This document shows, one piece after another, positions 29,695-38,902 of a DNA stretch of 64,000 bases. The stretch's first letter is position 1; each line of letters begins with the position of its first letter. The stretch comes from Candidatus Zixiibacteriota bacterium (GTDB lineage: Bacteria; Zixibacteria; MSB-5A5; GN15; FEB-12): contig JAGNLV010000001.1 of assembly GCA_017999435.1 (NCBI GenBank), positions 1,086,746 to 1,150,745 of the forward strand. Direction: 5' to 3'. The notes under the pieces are model-generated. The model ran no database searches. It was not told the DNA's origin and was given only the letters and a program-made list of their open reading frames with translations. The position numbers and the translations under genes are program-made.

Positions 29695-29752
29695 TCGGGC
29701 TGCGCGAGATTACCTGCCGGGCCGGCGGCCTACCTGTCGATAGAAAGAATGC

Positions 29753-29774
29753 GCGGCTTCGCCGGCGAAGCCGC
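29753..29774. repeat. 22-base perfect palindrome between the DUF4159 and DUF4175-like genes
   Basis: GCGGCTTCGCC immediately followed by GGCGAAGCCGC. It can form an 11-bp cruciform or RNA hairpin. It lacks a T-run, so it is more likely a processing, attenuation or protein-binding site than a terminator. Confidence 0.6.
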
Positions 29775-29804
29775 CGCCTGAGACCGAACACCGAGGGTAT
29801 CGCT

Positions 29805-32800
29805 ATGACCGAGTTGACCTCCCGCCGCGCGCTCCTTGCCAAGCTCACCGGGGTGCTGGTGCGCCAGCGCGCAGTGCTGTTTGTATCCGGCGTCATGTTG
29901 ACGGCCGCCGCGGTGACGGCGGCGGCGATCGGGCTGTCGCTGTGGGCGAACGTGATGATTCTGCCGGTGGCGGTGAAGCTCCCGGTCCTGATCGCGGTCG
30001 GGGCGGGAACGCTCTATCTGTTCGGGCGGTACGCGGTCGCCCGGCTGTTTTCGGGGTCGATCGATGCGGTGGCGGTCGCGCTGGAGGAGCGGAACCCCGA
30101 GCTCAAGGGGCGGCTGATCGCGGCCATTCAGTTTGCGCGGATGAAAGACGCGGGGTGCTACTCGGCGGCCCTGATCGAGGCGACCGAGCGCCAGGCGCTC
30201 GCGCGGGCCCAGGGAGTGAATTTCAACCAGGCGCTCTCGTTCTACCCGGTGCTGCGCAGCGGGCGGTATTTCGCGACCGCGGCCGCCGCGGCCCTCCTGG
30301 TCGTGGCCCTCCTGCCGGGGATGTTCCGCTACTCGTTCCTCGTGTTCTCCAACCCGACGACCGAAATCGCCCCTCCCCTGGCCTACAAGGTGGTGCCGTT
30401 CCCCGGGACGACCGAGTGGGTGAAGTACCGGGACATCGAAATCGGGGCCTCCATTTTCGGTGAACGGCTCCCGGAAAGCGCGGTCATTCACCACCGGCTG
30501 GTCGACGGGAACTGGCAGGAGACGGAGATCGACTTGCGGAAGGTGCGGCGGGCGCCGATGGTCAACGGCGACTCGGTGCGGATTGCGACCACTCTCCGCC
30601 AGATCAACCGGTCGTTCGACTACTATGTCGAGGCGGGCCGGGTCGCCACCCCGGTCCAGCAGGTGAGCGTGGTCGACCGCCCGAGGGTCAACGGCCTCAA
30701 GCTGTCGATCTTCTACCCCGACTACACCGGGCTGGCCCCGACTGTGATCGACGAGAACAACGGCTCGTTCTCGGCCGTGGTCGGGTCGCGGGTGAACCTG
30801 GCGGTCGAGACCAACCTCCCGGTCGCGCGGGCCGAGCTGGTGTTTGACGATTCCAGCCGGACGCCGCTGGAGGTCGACGGGCGGCAGGCGGAAACGGCGC
30901 TCCGCGTGGACAAGTCGCTCGGCTACCATGTCCGCCTGATCGACGGCCTGGGCGAGGAAAACCCCGACCCGATCCAGTACCACATCACGGCCGTGCCCGA
31001 CGAATACCCCTCGATCGACGTCCTCTTCCCCGGCGTCAACGTCAACCTGAGCGACGAAATGGTGCTGCCGCTGAAGGTGCGGATATTCGACGACTACGGG
31101 TTTACCTCGCTGGTGCTGAAATACACGGTGGTGGCGCACGGACAGGCGAGCGAGGAGAACGTGGCCGTGCTCCATTTCTCCGACCGGATCAAGACCGAAG
31201 GGGAGATCGCCTTCAACTGGGACATGGACAAGCTCAACATGTACCCGGGGGATTACACGATCTATCGCTTCGAGGTGGCCGACAACGACGTGAACTCGGG
31301 GCCGAAAGTGACGGCGTCGCGGCAGTACGTGGCGCGGATCCCCTCGCTGGAGGAAATCATCGCCGAGGCGGAGGGGGAAAGCTCGCGGCGCGTGGACAAC
31401 ACCCGGCAACTGCTCCAGCAGGGGGAGGACCTGTCGGAGCGGTTCAAGAACATGGCGCGCAAGCTCAAGGCGCAGAACCGCGACGAGATGAAGGCGGAGT
31501 GGCAGCACCAGAAGGAGATGGAGGCGCTCGCCGCCCAGAACCAGGAGCTCATCGAGAATATCGAGAAAATGGCCGAGGAGATGGACAAGTCGGTCGAGAA
31601 GCTCGCCGACAACGCCCAGATGAGCCGCGAGATTGTCGAAAAACTCCAGCAGATCCAGAAGCTGTTCGAGGAAGTCGCCACGCCGGAAATGAAGGAGGCC
31701 CAGAAGAAGCTGATGGAGGCGCTCCAGAAAATGGACCGCAACGAGATCCAGAAAGCCATGGAGCAGTTCCAGCTCTCCCAGGAGGAAATGCTCCAGCGGC
31801 TGGAGCGGACGCTGGCCCTCTTGAAACAGATGCAGGTCGAGCAGAAGATGCAGGCAATGATGCGGCAGGCGGAGCGGCTGCTCGAACAGCAGAACCAGGT
31901 CAACCAGGCGACCGACAGCAGCGCCCAGAGCGCGCTGCCGCCCTTGGCCGAACGCGAAACGGACCTGAAAAAAGATCTCGAGTCGCTCAAAAAGGAGACC
32001 GCCGACCTTCGCAAGCTGATGGACGAGGCGCAGATGAACCAGAGCGAGGAGGCGCGGAAATTCGCCGAGGCGGTCGAGCAGACCGACGCCGACCGGAACA
32101 TGGAAAAGATGAGCGGCGCGCTCGCCCAACAGCAGCAGCAGCCGGCCGCCGCCGAGGGAAAACAGGCCTCGGCCAAGCTCGCCCAGATGCTCAGCTCCAT
32201 GCAGCAGCAGCTCGCCGCCATGAACAGCGGCCAGAACGAAGCGCTCCGCAAGATGATGCGGCTGGCGATCGACGACGCCAACTACCTGTCGCAGTCGCAG
32301 GAAGAGCTGCTCAAGCGGGCGGCCGAGGTCACCACCCAGTCGGATATCCTGCGCGAGCTCGCCCAGTCCCAGCAGGATCTCATGACCGCGTGCAGCGGGC
32401 TGAAGGGCCGGATCGCGGAGCTGGCCAAGGAGTCGCCCTTTGTCGCCTCCGAACTGGGGCAGATCATGAACCAGGCGACGGCGCAGATGGACATGGCCAT
32501 GCTGGGGCTGGGCGACCGGCAGGGACCGCAGGCGATCGCCCTCCAGCGCGACGCCATGACCAACCTCAACAAGGTGTCGCTGTACCTCATGGAGGCGATG
32601 AACCAGCAGAACCAGTGCGACAAGGGGGGCAGCTGCGACAAGAACATGGCCAAGCTGCAGTCGATGTGCAACAAGCAGAACCAGGTGAACCAGGAGACGC
32701 AGCAGACCTGCAACAACCCGTCGTTCAACCCGGCCAGCCAGGGCCAGCAGACGCGCGAGGCGCTCCAGCGGCTGGCGGGCGAGCAGGGTGCGATCCGCAA

Positions 32801-33209
32801 GTCGATGGAAGAGCTGGCGCAGGAGTTCGGCGACTCCCGCCAGGTGCTCGGGCGGCTCGAGGACATCGCCGACGAAATGAGGGAAATCGAGGAGGCGCTG
32901 GCGGAAGGCGAGGCCGGACCGGAAACGATCGAACGACAGCTCCGCGTTTACTCCCGCATGCTGCAGGCCTCGCGCTCGCTCCAGCGCAAGGATTTCACCG
33001 AGCAGCGCAAGGCGGTCACGGCGGAGGAGCAGATCTACCAGGTGCCGCCGGCGCTCCCGGCCGAGCTGCTCAACGACCGGACCAATCTCGAGGACCGGCT
33101 GCGGCAATATCTCGGCGAGCACTACCCTCGGCAGTACGAGGAACAGGTGAAAGCGTATTTCAAGGCGCTGCTGCAAACGGAGGCGGCGCCGCAGGAGGGC
33201 GGGCGGTGA
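29805..33209 (+). CDS. DUF4175-like giant membrane protein with long coiled-coil region
   Basis: 1134 residues. Two or three N-terminal helices (about 23-47, 50-68 and 148-165). Residues about 195-510 form beta-sandwich modules (VVPFPGTTEWVKYRDIEIG, LKLSIFYPDYTGLAPTVIDE). From about 520 to 1115 there is an uninterrupted helical, Gln/Met/Glu-rich coiled coil (EALRKMMRLAIDDANYLSQS) with a Cys-containing patch around 940-975 (CDKGGSCDKN). The layout matches DUF4175-type proteins. It probably spans the periplasm from an inner-membrane anchor. The TGA overlaps the GTG of the TPR gene, so the two are co-translated. No catalytic motif seen. Confidence 0.78.
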   Translation: MTELTSRRALLAKLTGVLVRQRAVLFVSGVMLTAAAVTAAAIGLSLWANVMILPVAVKLPVLIAVGAGTLYLFGRYAVARLFSGSIDAVAVALEERNPELKGRLIAAIQFARMKDAGCYSAALIEATERQALARAQGVNFNQALSFYPVLRSGRYFATAAAAALLVVALLPGMFRYSFLVFSNPTTEIAPPLAYKVVPFPGTTEWVKYRDIEIGASIFGERLPESAVIHHRLVDGNWQETEIDLRKVRRAPMVNGDSVRIATTLRQINRSFDYYVEAGRVATPVQQVSVVDRPRVNGLKLSIFYPDYTGLAPTVIDENNGSFSAVVGSRVNLAVETNLPVARAELVFDDSSRTPLEVDGRQAETALRVDKSLGYHVRLIDGLGEENPDPIQYHITAVPDEYPSIDVLFPGVNVNLSDEMVLPLKVRIFDDYGFTSLVLKYTVVAHGQASEENVAVLHFSDRIKTEGEIAFNWDMDKLNMYPGDYTIYRFEVADNDVNSGPKVTASRQYVARIPSLEEIIAEAEGESSRRVDNTRQLLQQGEDLSERFKNMARKLKAQNRDEMKAEWQHQKEMEALAAQNQELIENIEKMAEEMDKSVEKLADNAQMSREIVEKLQQIQKLFEEVATPEMKEAQKKLMEALQKMDRNEIQKAMEQFQLSQEEMLQRLERTLALLKQMQVEQKMQAMMRQAERLLEQQNQVNQATDSSAQSALPPLAERETDLKKDLESLKKETADLRKLMDEAQMNQSEEARKFAEAVEQTDADRNMEKMSGALAQQQQQPAAAEGKQASAKLAQMLSSMQQQLAAMNSGQNEALRKMMRLAIDDANYLSQSQEELLKRAAEVTTQSDILRELAQSQQDLMTACSGLKGRIAELAKESPFVASELGQIMNQATAQMDMAMLGLGDRQGPQAIALQRDAMTNLNKVSLYLMEAMNQQNQCDKGGSCDKNMAKLQSMCNKQNQVNQETQQTCNNPSFNPASQGQQTREALQRLAGEQGAIRKSMEELAQEFGDSRQVLGRLEDIADEMREIEEALAEGEAGPETIERQLRVYSRMLQASRSLQRKDFTEQRKAVTAEEQIYQVPPALPAELLNDRTNLEDRLRQYLGEHYPRQYEEQVKAYFKALLQTEAAPQEGGR

Positions 33210-35077
33210 AGCGCACCCTCGGGCGGCTGATCGCGGCGCTCGCGCTGGCCGCAGGACTTCTGGGCGCGGCCCTCGCGCAAGCGGCGGAGGAACCGAAAGA
33301 GGTCACCCGGCCGCCGGGCGGACTCCGCCTGTACACCCCGCAGGATCAGCAGGCGCAGGACCAGCAAATGCTGAACATGGTGCGGGAGATGATGCGCAGC
33401 AAGAACTACGAGGGAGCGGTCGGCCTCCTCGAAGCTATCGACCGCCGCGACCGCGGGAACATGGTGGTGATGAACCTCCTGCGCACATGCTACGACCAGC
33501 TCGGGCAGCCGGGGAGCTCGGAGGTGGTGATCCGGCGCATGCTCGAGATCACCCCGAACAGCCACGTCCTGCATGTCTACCTGGCGGAGGCGCTGGTGCG
33601 CCAGGAGGACACGGCCGCGGGGCGGCAGGAGTACGCGACCGCGCTTGAGCTGGTGCCGGAGAAGACCAACCCGGGCATGCTGTCGCAGGTGGTCGTGAGC
33701 ATGCAGGAGGTGGGGCTGAGCCGCGACGTCCTCGCTCTCATCGAGCGCCTGCGGAGAGAGCTCGGCTCCCCGCGGCTGTTCGCCAAGGAAGCGGGCGAGA
33801 TATTCGAGGCCCGCGAGGAGTACCGCCGCGCGGCCGAGGAGTTCTACGCGGCCACCGCCGATACCTCGCGGACAGGGATCGAGGCCGAGACCAAGCTGCA
33901 GATGATGCTCCAGTTCCCCAAGTCGGCGCCGGCCGCGCTTGGGGTTCTTCGGGAGCACACCGCGGACACCCTGGCGACGGCGAAAGCGGCGCAGATTCTC
34001 GCCGGCCACTACCTCCAAGCGGGCGACATGGACCAGGCGATGCACTACACGCTGCTGCGCGATTCGCTCGCGGGGACCAACGGGACGGTGCTGCTGTGGT
34101 TCATGCACATCTGCAGCGAGCGGGGTCTGTACGCGCAGACGACCGTGGTGGGGGCGGAAATCCTGCGGCGCTACGGCGCCAGCCCGCTGGTGGCCGAGGC
34201 CCGCTACCTCTACGCCGAGGCGCTCACGAGGCTGGGACGGTACGCCGAGGCGGTCGCCGTGTACGATTCGATCGTGGCGGCCTACCCGCGCGTCCAGGAC
34301 AAGGCCGAGGCGGCCTGCCGGATCGGGCAGATATATCTCAACTACCTCAACGAGCCGCGGCGGGCGCTGCGGCTGTTCGATTCCGTGGCGGCCGCCTACC
34401 CCGGGGGGCTGGGGTATTTGCGGGCCCTCCTGGCGGCGCCCGACGCCTACCTTCGCCTCGGCGAACTGGACAGCGCCCGGACGGCACTCGGGCGGCTGGC
34501 GCAGCGGCCGCTCATAGAAGAAGCGGCCGAGGAAGCGGCCTTCAAGCTGGCCAAGATCGATTTCTACGAGAAGCGGTTCGACACGGCGCGGGCGGGCTTC
34601 AACAAACTCCTCGTGGCCTACCCCAAGGGGTTCTATGTCAACGACGCGCTGCAAATGATGCTGCTGATCGACGAGGCGGGGTCGGAACCGCTCCTGTCCG
34701 AGTTCTCCGACGCCCTCCTCTTCGAGGAGCGGCGCGAGTACGATTCCTGCCGGGCGGAGCTGGAGCGGATTGCCGGGGCGGACCACCCGGCGCTCAGCGA
34801 CGACGCGCTCTACCGGCTGGCCGATTTGAGCATCGCCCGGTTCGATTCCGCGGCCGCGCTGGAGTATATCGAGCGGCTGGCCGGGCAGTATCCCGAGTCA
34901 TACTTCGCCCCGTGGGGACTGAAGCTCAAGGGGGACATGCTCACGGCCGACCCCCGGCGGCGGGAGGAGGGCAAGGCGATCTACCGCCGGCTGCTCGAGG
35001 AGAACGCGAACTACCCGTTCACCTCGGACGTGCGCAAGCGGCTCCGCGAGCTCGAGGTCGATCCGCGGACGGGCTGA
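33206..35077 (+). CDS. Exported TPR-repeat protein
   Basis: 623 residues from the GTG at 33206, which overlaps the previous stop (GTGA). Signal peptide (LIAALALAAGLLGAALAQAA). The mature protein is nearly all tetratricopeptide-like helical pairs, for example NYEGAVGLLEAIDRRDRGN, YRRAAEEFYAATADTSRTG, RYAEAVAVYDSIVAAYPRV and ARAGFNKLLVAYPKGFYVND. TPR arrays are protein-binding scaffolds; coupling to the DUF4175-like gene suggests a periplasmic partner. No terminator visible in the 18 bases before the convergent small gene. Confidence 0.85.
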   Translation: MKRTLGRLIAALALAAGLLGAALAQAAEEPKEVTRPPGGLRLYTPQDQQAQDQQMLNMVREMMRSKNYEGAVGLLEAIDRRDRGNMVVMNLLRTCYDQLGQPGSSEVVIRRMLEITPNSHVLHVYLAEALVRQEDTAAGRQEYATALELVPEKTNPGMLSQVVVSMQEVGLSRDVLALIERLRRELGSPRLFAKEAGEIFEAREEYRRAAEEFYAATADTSRTGIEAETKLQMMLQFPKSAPAALGVLREHTADTLATAKAAQILAGHYLQAGDMDQAMHYTLLRDSLAGTNGTVLLWFMHICSERGLYAQTTVVGAEILRRYGASPLVAEARYLYAEALTRLGRYAEAVAVYDSIVAAYPRVQDKAEAACRIGQIYLNYLNEPRRALRLFDSVAAAYPGGLGYLRALLAAPDAYLRLGELDSARTALGRLAQRPLIEEAAEEAAFKLAKIDFYEKRFDTARAGFNKLLVAYPKGFYVNDALQMMLLIDEAGSEPLLSEFSDALLFEERREYDSCRAELERIAGADHPALSDDALYRLADLSIARFDSAAALEYIERLAGQYPESYFAPWGLKLKGDMLTADPRRREEGKAIYRRLLEENANYPFTSDVRKRLRELEVDPRTG

Positions 35078-35095
35078 CGGCGCGCGTTGCCGGCC

Positions 35096-35344
35096 TCAGT
35101 AGGTCTCCAGCTTCTTGCGCCCCTCTTCGAGCGTGCGGACGCGGCGCTCCAACTGGAACACCTTGTCCTGGTAGCTCTCCACCTTCTTCTCCTTCATCTT
35201 GGTCGTCGTGCGCACCAGGAGCGCGAGCGACACGAGCATGAAGAAGACGGAATTGACCTGGCGGAAGATCATGCCCATGTTGAACACGGAATCCAGAAAG
35301 GCCAGGATTCCCAGCACGAAGAGCAAACTGCACCATACAAACAT
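35096..35344 (-). CDS. Small membrane protein with C-terminal coiled coil
   Basis: 82 residues, unrecognised. Two short hydrophobic helices (VWCSLLFVLGILAFLDSVF and VNSVFFMLVSLALLV) are followed by a basic, heptad-patterned helix (KVFQLERRVRTLEEGRKKLE). GGAGG precedes the ATG by five bases. It converges on the TPR gene with an 18-base gap. The shape is typical of small scaffold or regulator proteins of the inner membrane; no function assigned. Confidence 0.7.
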   Translation of the reverse strand: MFVWCSLLFVLGILAFLDSVFNMGMIFRQVNSVFFMLVSLALLVRTTTKMKEKKVESYQDKVFQLERRVRTLEEGRKKLETY

Positions 35345-35401
35345 ACGTGCCTCCGAATGCGGCCCGGGTCCCGCGGCCGGTCCCGGGCGTAAAATTAGAG
35401 G

Positions 35402-35429
35402 TTGTGCCCGGCAGGGCCGCCGTTATATT
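35402..35429 (+). promoter_or_regulatory. Sigma70-like promoter for the DUF2723 gene
   Basis: TTGTGC at 35402-35407, 16-base spacer, TATATT at 35424-35429. The predicted start near 35436 coincides with the palindrome at 35438-35454. Confidence 0.5.
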
Positions 35430-35437
35430 TACCTTTT

Positions 35438-35454
35438 CAAGGGACGGTCCCTTG
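35438..35454. repeat. Operator-like inverted repeat at the DUF2723 transcription start
   Basis: CAAGGGAC / GTCCCTTG, 8-bp arms with a one-base centre. It lies just downstream of the -10, where a repressor could bind, or it could form a 5' hairpin in the message. Confidence 0.55.
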
Positions 35455-35500
35455 CCTCTAGTGTATCGGTAAGCCGAGAGGACTCGTTTAGGAGGAGACG

Positions 35501-38269
35501 GTGGCTGACTTATCTCTGACGGACCCGGACAAGTTCGACCGGACGAACGCCGTGGCGGCGGGGGCGGTGTTTCTGGTGTCGTTCATTACGTACGCGCTGA
35601 CGGTGCAGCCGACGTTTTCATTCTGGGATTGCGGCGAATTCATTGCAACGTCGTACATTCTGGGGATCCCGCACCCGCCGGGGACCCCCCTGTTTATCCT
35701 CCTGGGACGGATCTTCTCGGTCATCCCCTTTGTGGAAGATATTTCCCACCGGATCAACTACATCTCCGTGATTACGTCGGCGTTCACGGCTATGTTCAGC
35801 TACCTGCTGACGGTCCGGCTGGTGCAGTACTTTTTCGGGGAGCAGCGGCGGGAGTTGCTCAACCGGGTGATTTCGTACGTGGGCGGCGTGGTCGGCGGGC
35901 TGTTCGTGGCCTTCTCGCGGACCAACTGGGGGAATTCGGTCGAGGCGGAGGTGTACGGAGCGGCCCTGGCCCTTTCGGTCATGATCATCTGGCTGGCCGT
36001 GCAGTACCACGACGCCCGCGGAACCTCGAAAGGGATCCGGCTGCTCATCTTGATCTTCTATCTGGCGATGCTGGGGATCGGGCTGCACATGACGGTGTTT
36101 CTGGTGGTGCCGGTGGCCGCCTTCTTCCTTCTGTTCAACCGGGACGCGGTGCCCCGCGACTACGCCTATCTGGCGGCCTTTGTGGGACTCGAGCTGCTGC
36201 TGATTGTGCTCTTTTCGGGCGACCGGGGCGGGCCGGTGGCGTTCTACCTGACCACGGTGCTGTTGGCGGCGCTGCTGGTGGTCCTGCTGTACCGCAAGAT
36301 CAACTGGGCGATCCTGATTGCGCTGGCGGCGGTGTCGACGGTGATGATCAGTTTCTCGCTGTTCATGGAGGCGCTGCCGTTTTTCGTGGTGCTGATGATT
36401 GGGCTGGCGGTGGCGGCGCACCGGCGCGGCTGGCGGTTCCAGTGGTTGACCGGGCTGGGGCTGATCGTGGTGGCGGTGCTGGGGATTTCGGTCCACGCCT
36501 TCATCCCGATTCGCTCGGCCCACAACCCGCGGATTGACGAGAACAACCCCTCACGCAACTGGTCGACCTTCGTGAAGTTCCTCGACCGCAAGCAGTACGG
36601 ATCGGAGTCGATGGTCGACCGGATGTTCCACCGCCGCGGCACCTGGGAGAACCAGTTCGGCCACCACCCCCACATGGGGTTCTTCTCCTACTTCGAGGAG
36701 CAGTACTCGCCGAAAGACTGGGGGTTCGTGCCGTTTCTCGGGCTGGGACTGCTCGGGGTGATTGTCGCCGTGCGCAAGCGCCAGGAAATCGGGCTGCCCT
36801 ACCTCGTGCTGCTGGTGGTGACCTCGGCCGGGCTGATCCTGTACATGAATTTCGCCGACGGCACGCAGTACGATCCGCGGACCGGGGACGCCTACCTCGA
36901 GGTGCGCGACCGGGATTACTTTTTCACGCCCGCGTTCGTCTTTTTCGGCATCGCGATCGGCATGGGAGTGTCGGCGCTGATGATGCTCGTGCGGGAGGCG
37001 CTGGCGCGGCGCAATCCGGCGATCGAGCGGACGGCGGTGTACGCGATGACGGCGCTGGTGTTGCTGCCGGCGGTGCCGCTGGCCCACAACTACCACGCCA
37101 ACGACCGCTCCGACAACTACCTCCCCTACAACTATGCGGCCAACCTGCTCGATTCCGTCGACAAGAACGCCATCCTCTTCACCTCGGGCGACAACGACAC
37201 TTTCCCCCTCTGGGCGATCCAGGAGGTGTACAACTACCGCAAGGACGTCCGGGTGGTCAACCTCTCGCTGCTCAACACCGACTGGTACGTCTACCAGATG
37301 AAGCACTTCTACAATGTCCCGATCTCGCTGGAGGACGACCAGATCCTCTGGGAGGACGTGGAGGTGCGGCCGGGGCTGACGCTGCCGATGCCGGTGAAGG
37401 AATTCCGGGACCGTCCGCGCAACCGGACGACCTGGCTGGCGGCCGTGGAGCCGTACAACGGGCAGATGGTCAAAGTGCAGGACATGATGGTCGACGAGAT
37501 CGTGGTCGAGAACAGGTGGAAGGATCCGATCTTTTTCTCCAGCCAACCCTATGATTCTCCGCTGGATCTGCAGAAGCGAACGGCGGCGGTGGGCGTGGTC
37601 TACCGCCTGGACCGCACCCCGCCCGAGCGGCTGATCGACGCCGGGCGCGGCTACGACCTCTTCATGCACACCTACCGCTTCCAGGGGTACGAGGACTCGA
37701 AAGTGTACCGGGACGAGAACGCGACCGGCGTGTTTATCGGCTACGGCATCAACGCCGTGCGGCTCTGGGATGAATTCGAGAAGCGCGGGCAGCTGGACTC
37801 GGCCATGGCCATTGCGGACAAGATCATGAAGGAGTACCCCGAGTACGCGCAGATGTACATGATCGTGTCGAACGAACTGCGCCAGCAGGGCGACACGGCG
37901 GCGGCCGATTCGCTTCTGCGCCAGGCGCACGACACGCTCACCGCGTTCTGCCGCTCCAACCCGGAAAACCTGTTCTACCTGAGCGACCTCGGGCTCATCA
38001 AAGTCAGCATCGGCTCGATCTCCGGGCGCCAGGATCTGCTCGACGACGGGCTCGCTCTCATGTGGGAGGCGTTCCGGGCCAACCCCGAAAGCGGCACGGC
38101 CTTCCGGAAACTCTTCTACGCCCTCAGCGACCAGCGGCGCTACGCGGAAATCCAGGAGGCGGCCCGCCTGCATGCCTCGTATCCGCGCAATCTCGAGGAT
38201 CCGTTCCTGCAGCAGCTCCTCGGCCTGACCCAGTCCACCCCCCGCATCCCCCCGGGGGCGGGCCAGTAG
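35501..38269 (+). CDS. DUF2723 (GT117-like) membrane glycosyltransferase with TPR tail
   Basis: 922 residues, GTG start at 35501 with GGAGGAG upstream. The N-terminus is the DUF2723 signature: FITYALTVQPTFSFWDCGEF followed by ATSYILGIPHPPGTPLF, with the Asp/Glu of the first loop as the expected GT-C catalytic site. About twelve membrane helices to residue 560, then a periplasmic part (FTSGDNDTFPLWAIQEVYNY) and TPR-like helices near the C-terminus (EYAQMYMIVSNELRQQGDTA). Relatives include human TMEM260, an O-mannosyltransferase placed in GT117. A role in protein or surface glycosylation is likely; donor and target unknown. Confidence 0.85.
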   Translation: MADLSLTDPDKFDRTNAVAAGAVFLVSFITYALTVQPTFSFWDCGEFIATSYILGIPHPPGTPLFILLGRIFSVIPFVEDISHRINYISVITSAFTAMFSYLLTVRLVQYFFGEQRRELLNRVISYVGGVVGGLFVAFSRTNWGNSVEAEVYGAALALSVMIIWLAVQYHDARGTSKGIRLLILIFYLAMLGIGLHMTVFLVVPVAAFFLLFNRDAVPRDYAYLAAFVGLELLLIVLFSGDRGGPVAFYLTTVLLAALLVVLLYRKINWAILIALAAVSTVMISFSLFMEALPFFVVLMIGLAVAAHRRGWRFQWLTGLGLIVVAVLGISVHAFIPIRSAHNPRIDENNPSRNWSTFVKFLDRKQYGSESMVDRMFHRRGTWENQFGHHPHMGFFSYFEEQYSPKDWGFVPFLGLGLLGVIVAVRKRQEIGLPYLVLLVVTSAGLILYMNFADGTQYDPRTGDAYLEVRDRDYFFTPAFVFFGIAIGMGVSALMMLVREALARRNPAIERTAVYAMTALVLLPAVPLAHNYHANDRSDNYLPYNYAANLLDSVDKNAILFTSGDNDTFPLWAIQEVYNYRKDVRVVNLSLLNTDWYVYQMKHFYNVPISLEDDQILWEDVEVRPGLTLPMPVKEFRDRPRNRTTWLAAVEPYNGQMVKVQDMMVDEIVVENRWKDPIFFSSQPYDSPLDLQKRTAAVGVVYRLDRTPPERLIDAGRGYDLFMHTYRFQGYEDSKVYRDENATGVFIGYGINAVRLWDEFEKRGQLDSAMAIADKIMKEYPEYAQMYMIVSNELRQQGDTAAADSLLRQAHDTLTAFCRSNPENLFYLSDLGLIKVSIGSISGRQDLLDDGLALMWEAFRANPESGTAFRKLFYALSDQRRYAEIQEAARLHASYPRNLEDPFLQQLLGLTQSTPRIPPGAGQ

Positions 38270-38283
38270 CGGACCCGGCCGCC

Positions 38284-38330
38284 GGAAAACAAAAACCTCC
38301 CGCACGCCCGTGCGGGAGGTTGTTTCTTTC
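38284..38330. terminator. Bidirectional rho-independent terminator
   Basis: 13-bp perfect stem AACCTCCCGCACG / CGTGCGGGAGGTT with a CC loop (38294-38321). The plus strand continues GTTTCTTT and the minus strand continues TTTGTTTTCC, so it can end both the DUF2723 gene and the convergent regulator gene. Confidence 0.93.
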
Positions 38331-38345
38331 ACGCAACCGGCCGGC

Positions 38346-38828
38346 CTATTCGGAGAGCTTGTAACCGGCGCTGCGGCGGAGCCTCCCCCCCACCTGCTCC
38401 ATCATGTGTTCCTCGAGGAAATCGGTGCGCACGGCGACCGGGTCCTCGTTGAACCGGGAAATGACCCGGTTGACCTCGTGATCCTCGTAGAGCCGGTTCG
38501 GTTCAAACTGGGCGAGAATGTACTCGAGGAGGTATTTCCGTTTGGTGCGGCGGCTTGGCGGCACCGTCTCGGTTTCGGCCGAGCGCTTGAGACGGATATT
38601 CCGGCGGGGGGCCGGGGCGGCCGCAGCCCCGTTGCGGTTGGAGCGCTGCTGCAGCCACTCGTACACGGACTGCTCCGGGATGCGCCAGTCTTTCCCGATC
38701 TTGTAGGCGGTGATTTCGCCGGCCTGGACTTTGCGCGTGATGACCTGGACGTTCATCTTCAGCTTGTCGGCCAGCTCGGTGGTGGTGAAGAACTCGGTGT
38801 TCTTTATGACGCCCTCGTAGTAGTCCAC
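38346..38828 (-). CDS. Excisionase/MerR-type HTH regulator with DUF2087 C-terminal domain
   Basis: 160 residues, GTG start at 38828 with GGAGAG upstream. Residues about 12-62 are an HTH_17-type DNA-binding domain (FFTTTELADKLKMNVQVITR, KIGKDWRIPEQSVYEWLQQR). A Pro/Arg-rich linker joins this to a DUF2087 winged helix (LLEYILAQFEPNRLYEDHEV, then VNRVISRFNEDPVAVRTDFL). DUF2087 is usually found in transcription regulators. A 7-bp-arm inverted repeat 54 bases upstream may be its own operator. Target genes unknown. Confidence 0.85.
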   Translation of the reverse strand: MDYYEGVIKNTEFFTTTELADKLKMNVQVITRKVQAGEITAYKIGKDWRIPEQSVYEWLQQRSNRNGAAAAPAPRRNIRLKRSAETETVPPSRRTKRKYLLEYILAQFEPNRLYEDHEVNRVISRFNEDPVAVRTDFLEEHMMEQVGGRLRRSAGYKLSE

Positions 38829-38881
38829 TTGCGCTCTCCATCATCTTTAGGCGTTGCGGAACGTGTCATATCCTCGCACAG

Positions 38882-38902
38882 AGTAGTGTAGTTCGCACTA
38901 CT
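38882..38902. promoter_or_regulatory. Candidate operator upstream of the HTH-DUF2087 gene
   Basis: AGTAGTG, 7 bases, CACTACT: a perfect inverted repeat with 14-bp centre-to-centre arm spacing, about 1.4 helical turns. It sits 54 bases before the regulator start in an AT-richer stretch. Suggests autoregulation; not proven. Confidence 0.5.

Noticed and set aside
29730-33176. A very long open frame (1148 residues) antisense to the DUF4175-like gene
   Set aside because: Its protein is Leu/Arg/His-rich with no domain, signal or ribosome binding site; it arises because the sense strand has few codons that give antisense stops at high GC. The sense protein has clear helices and domain order.
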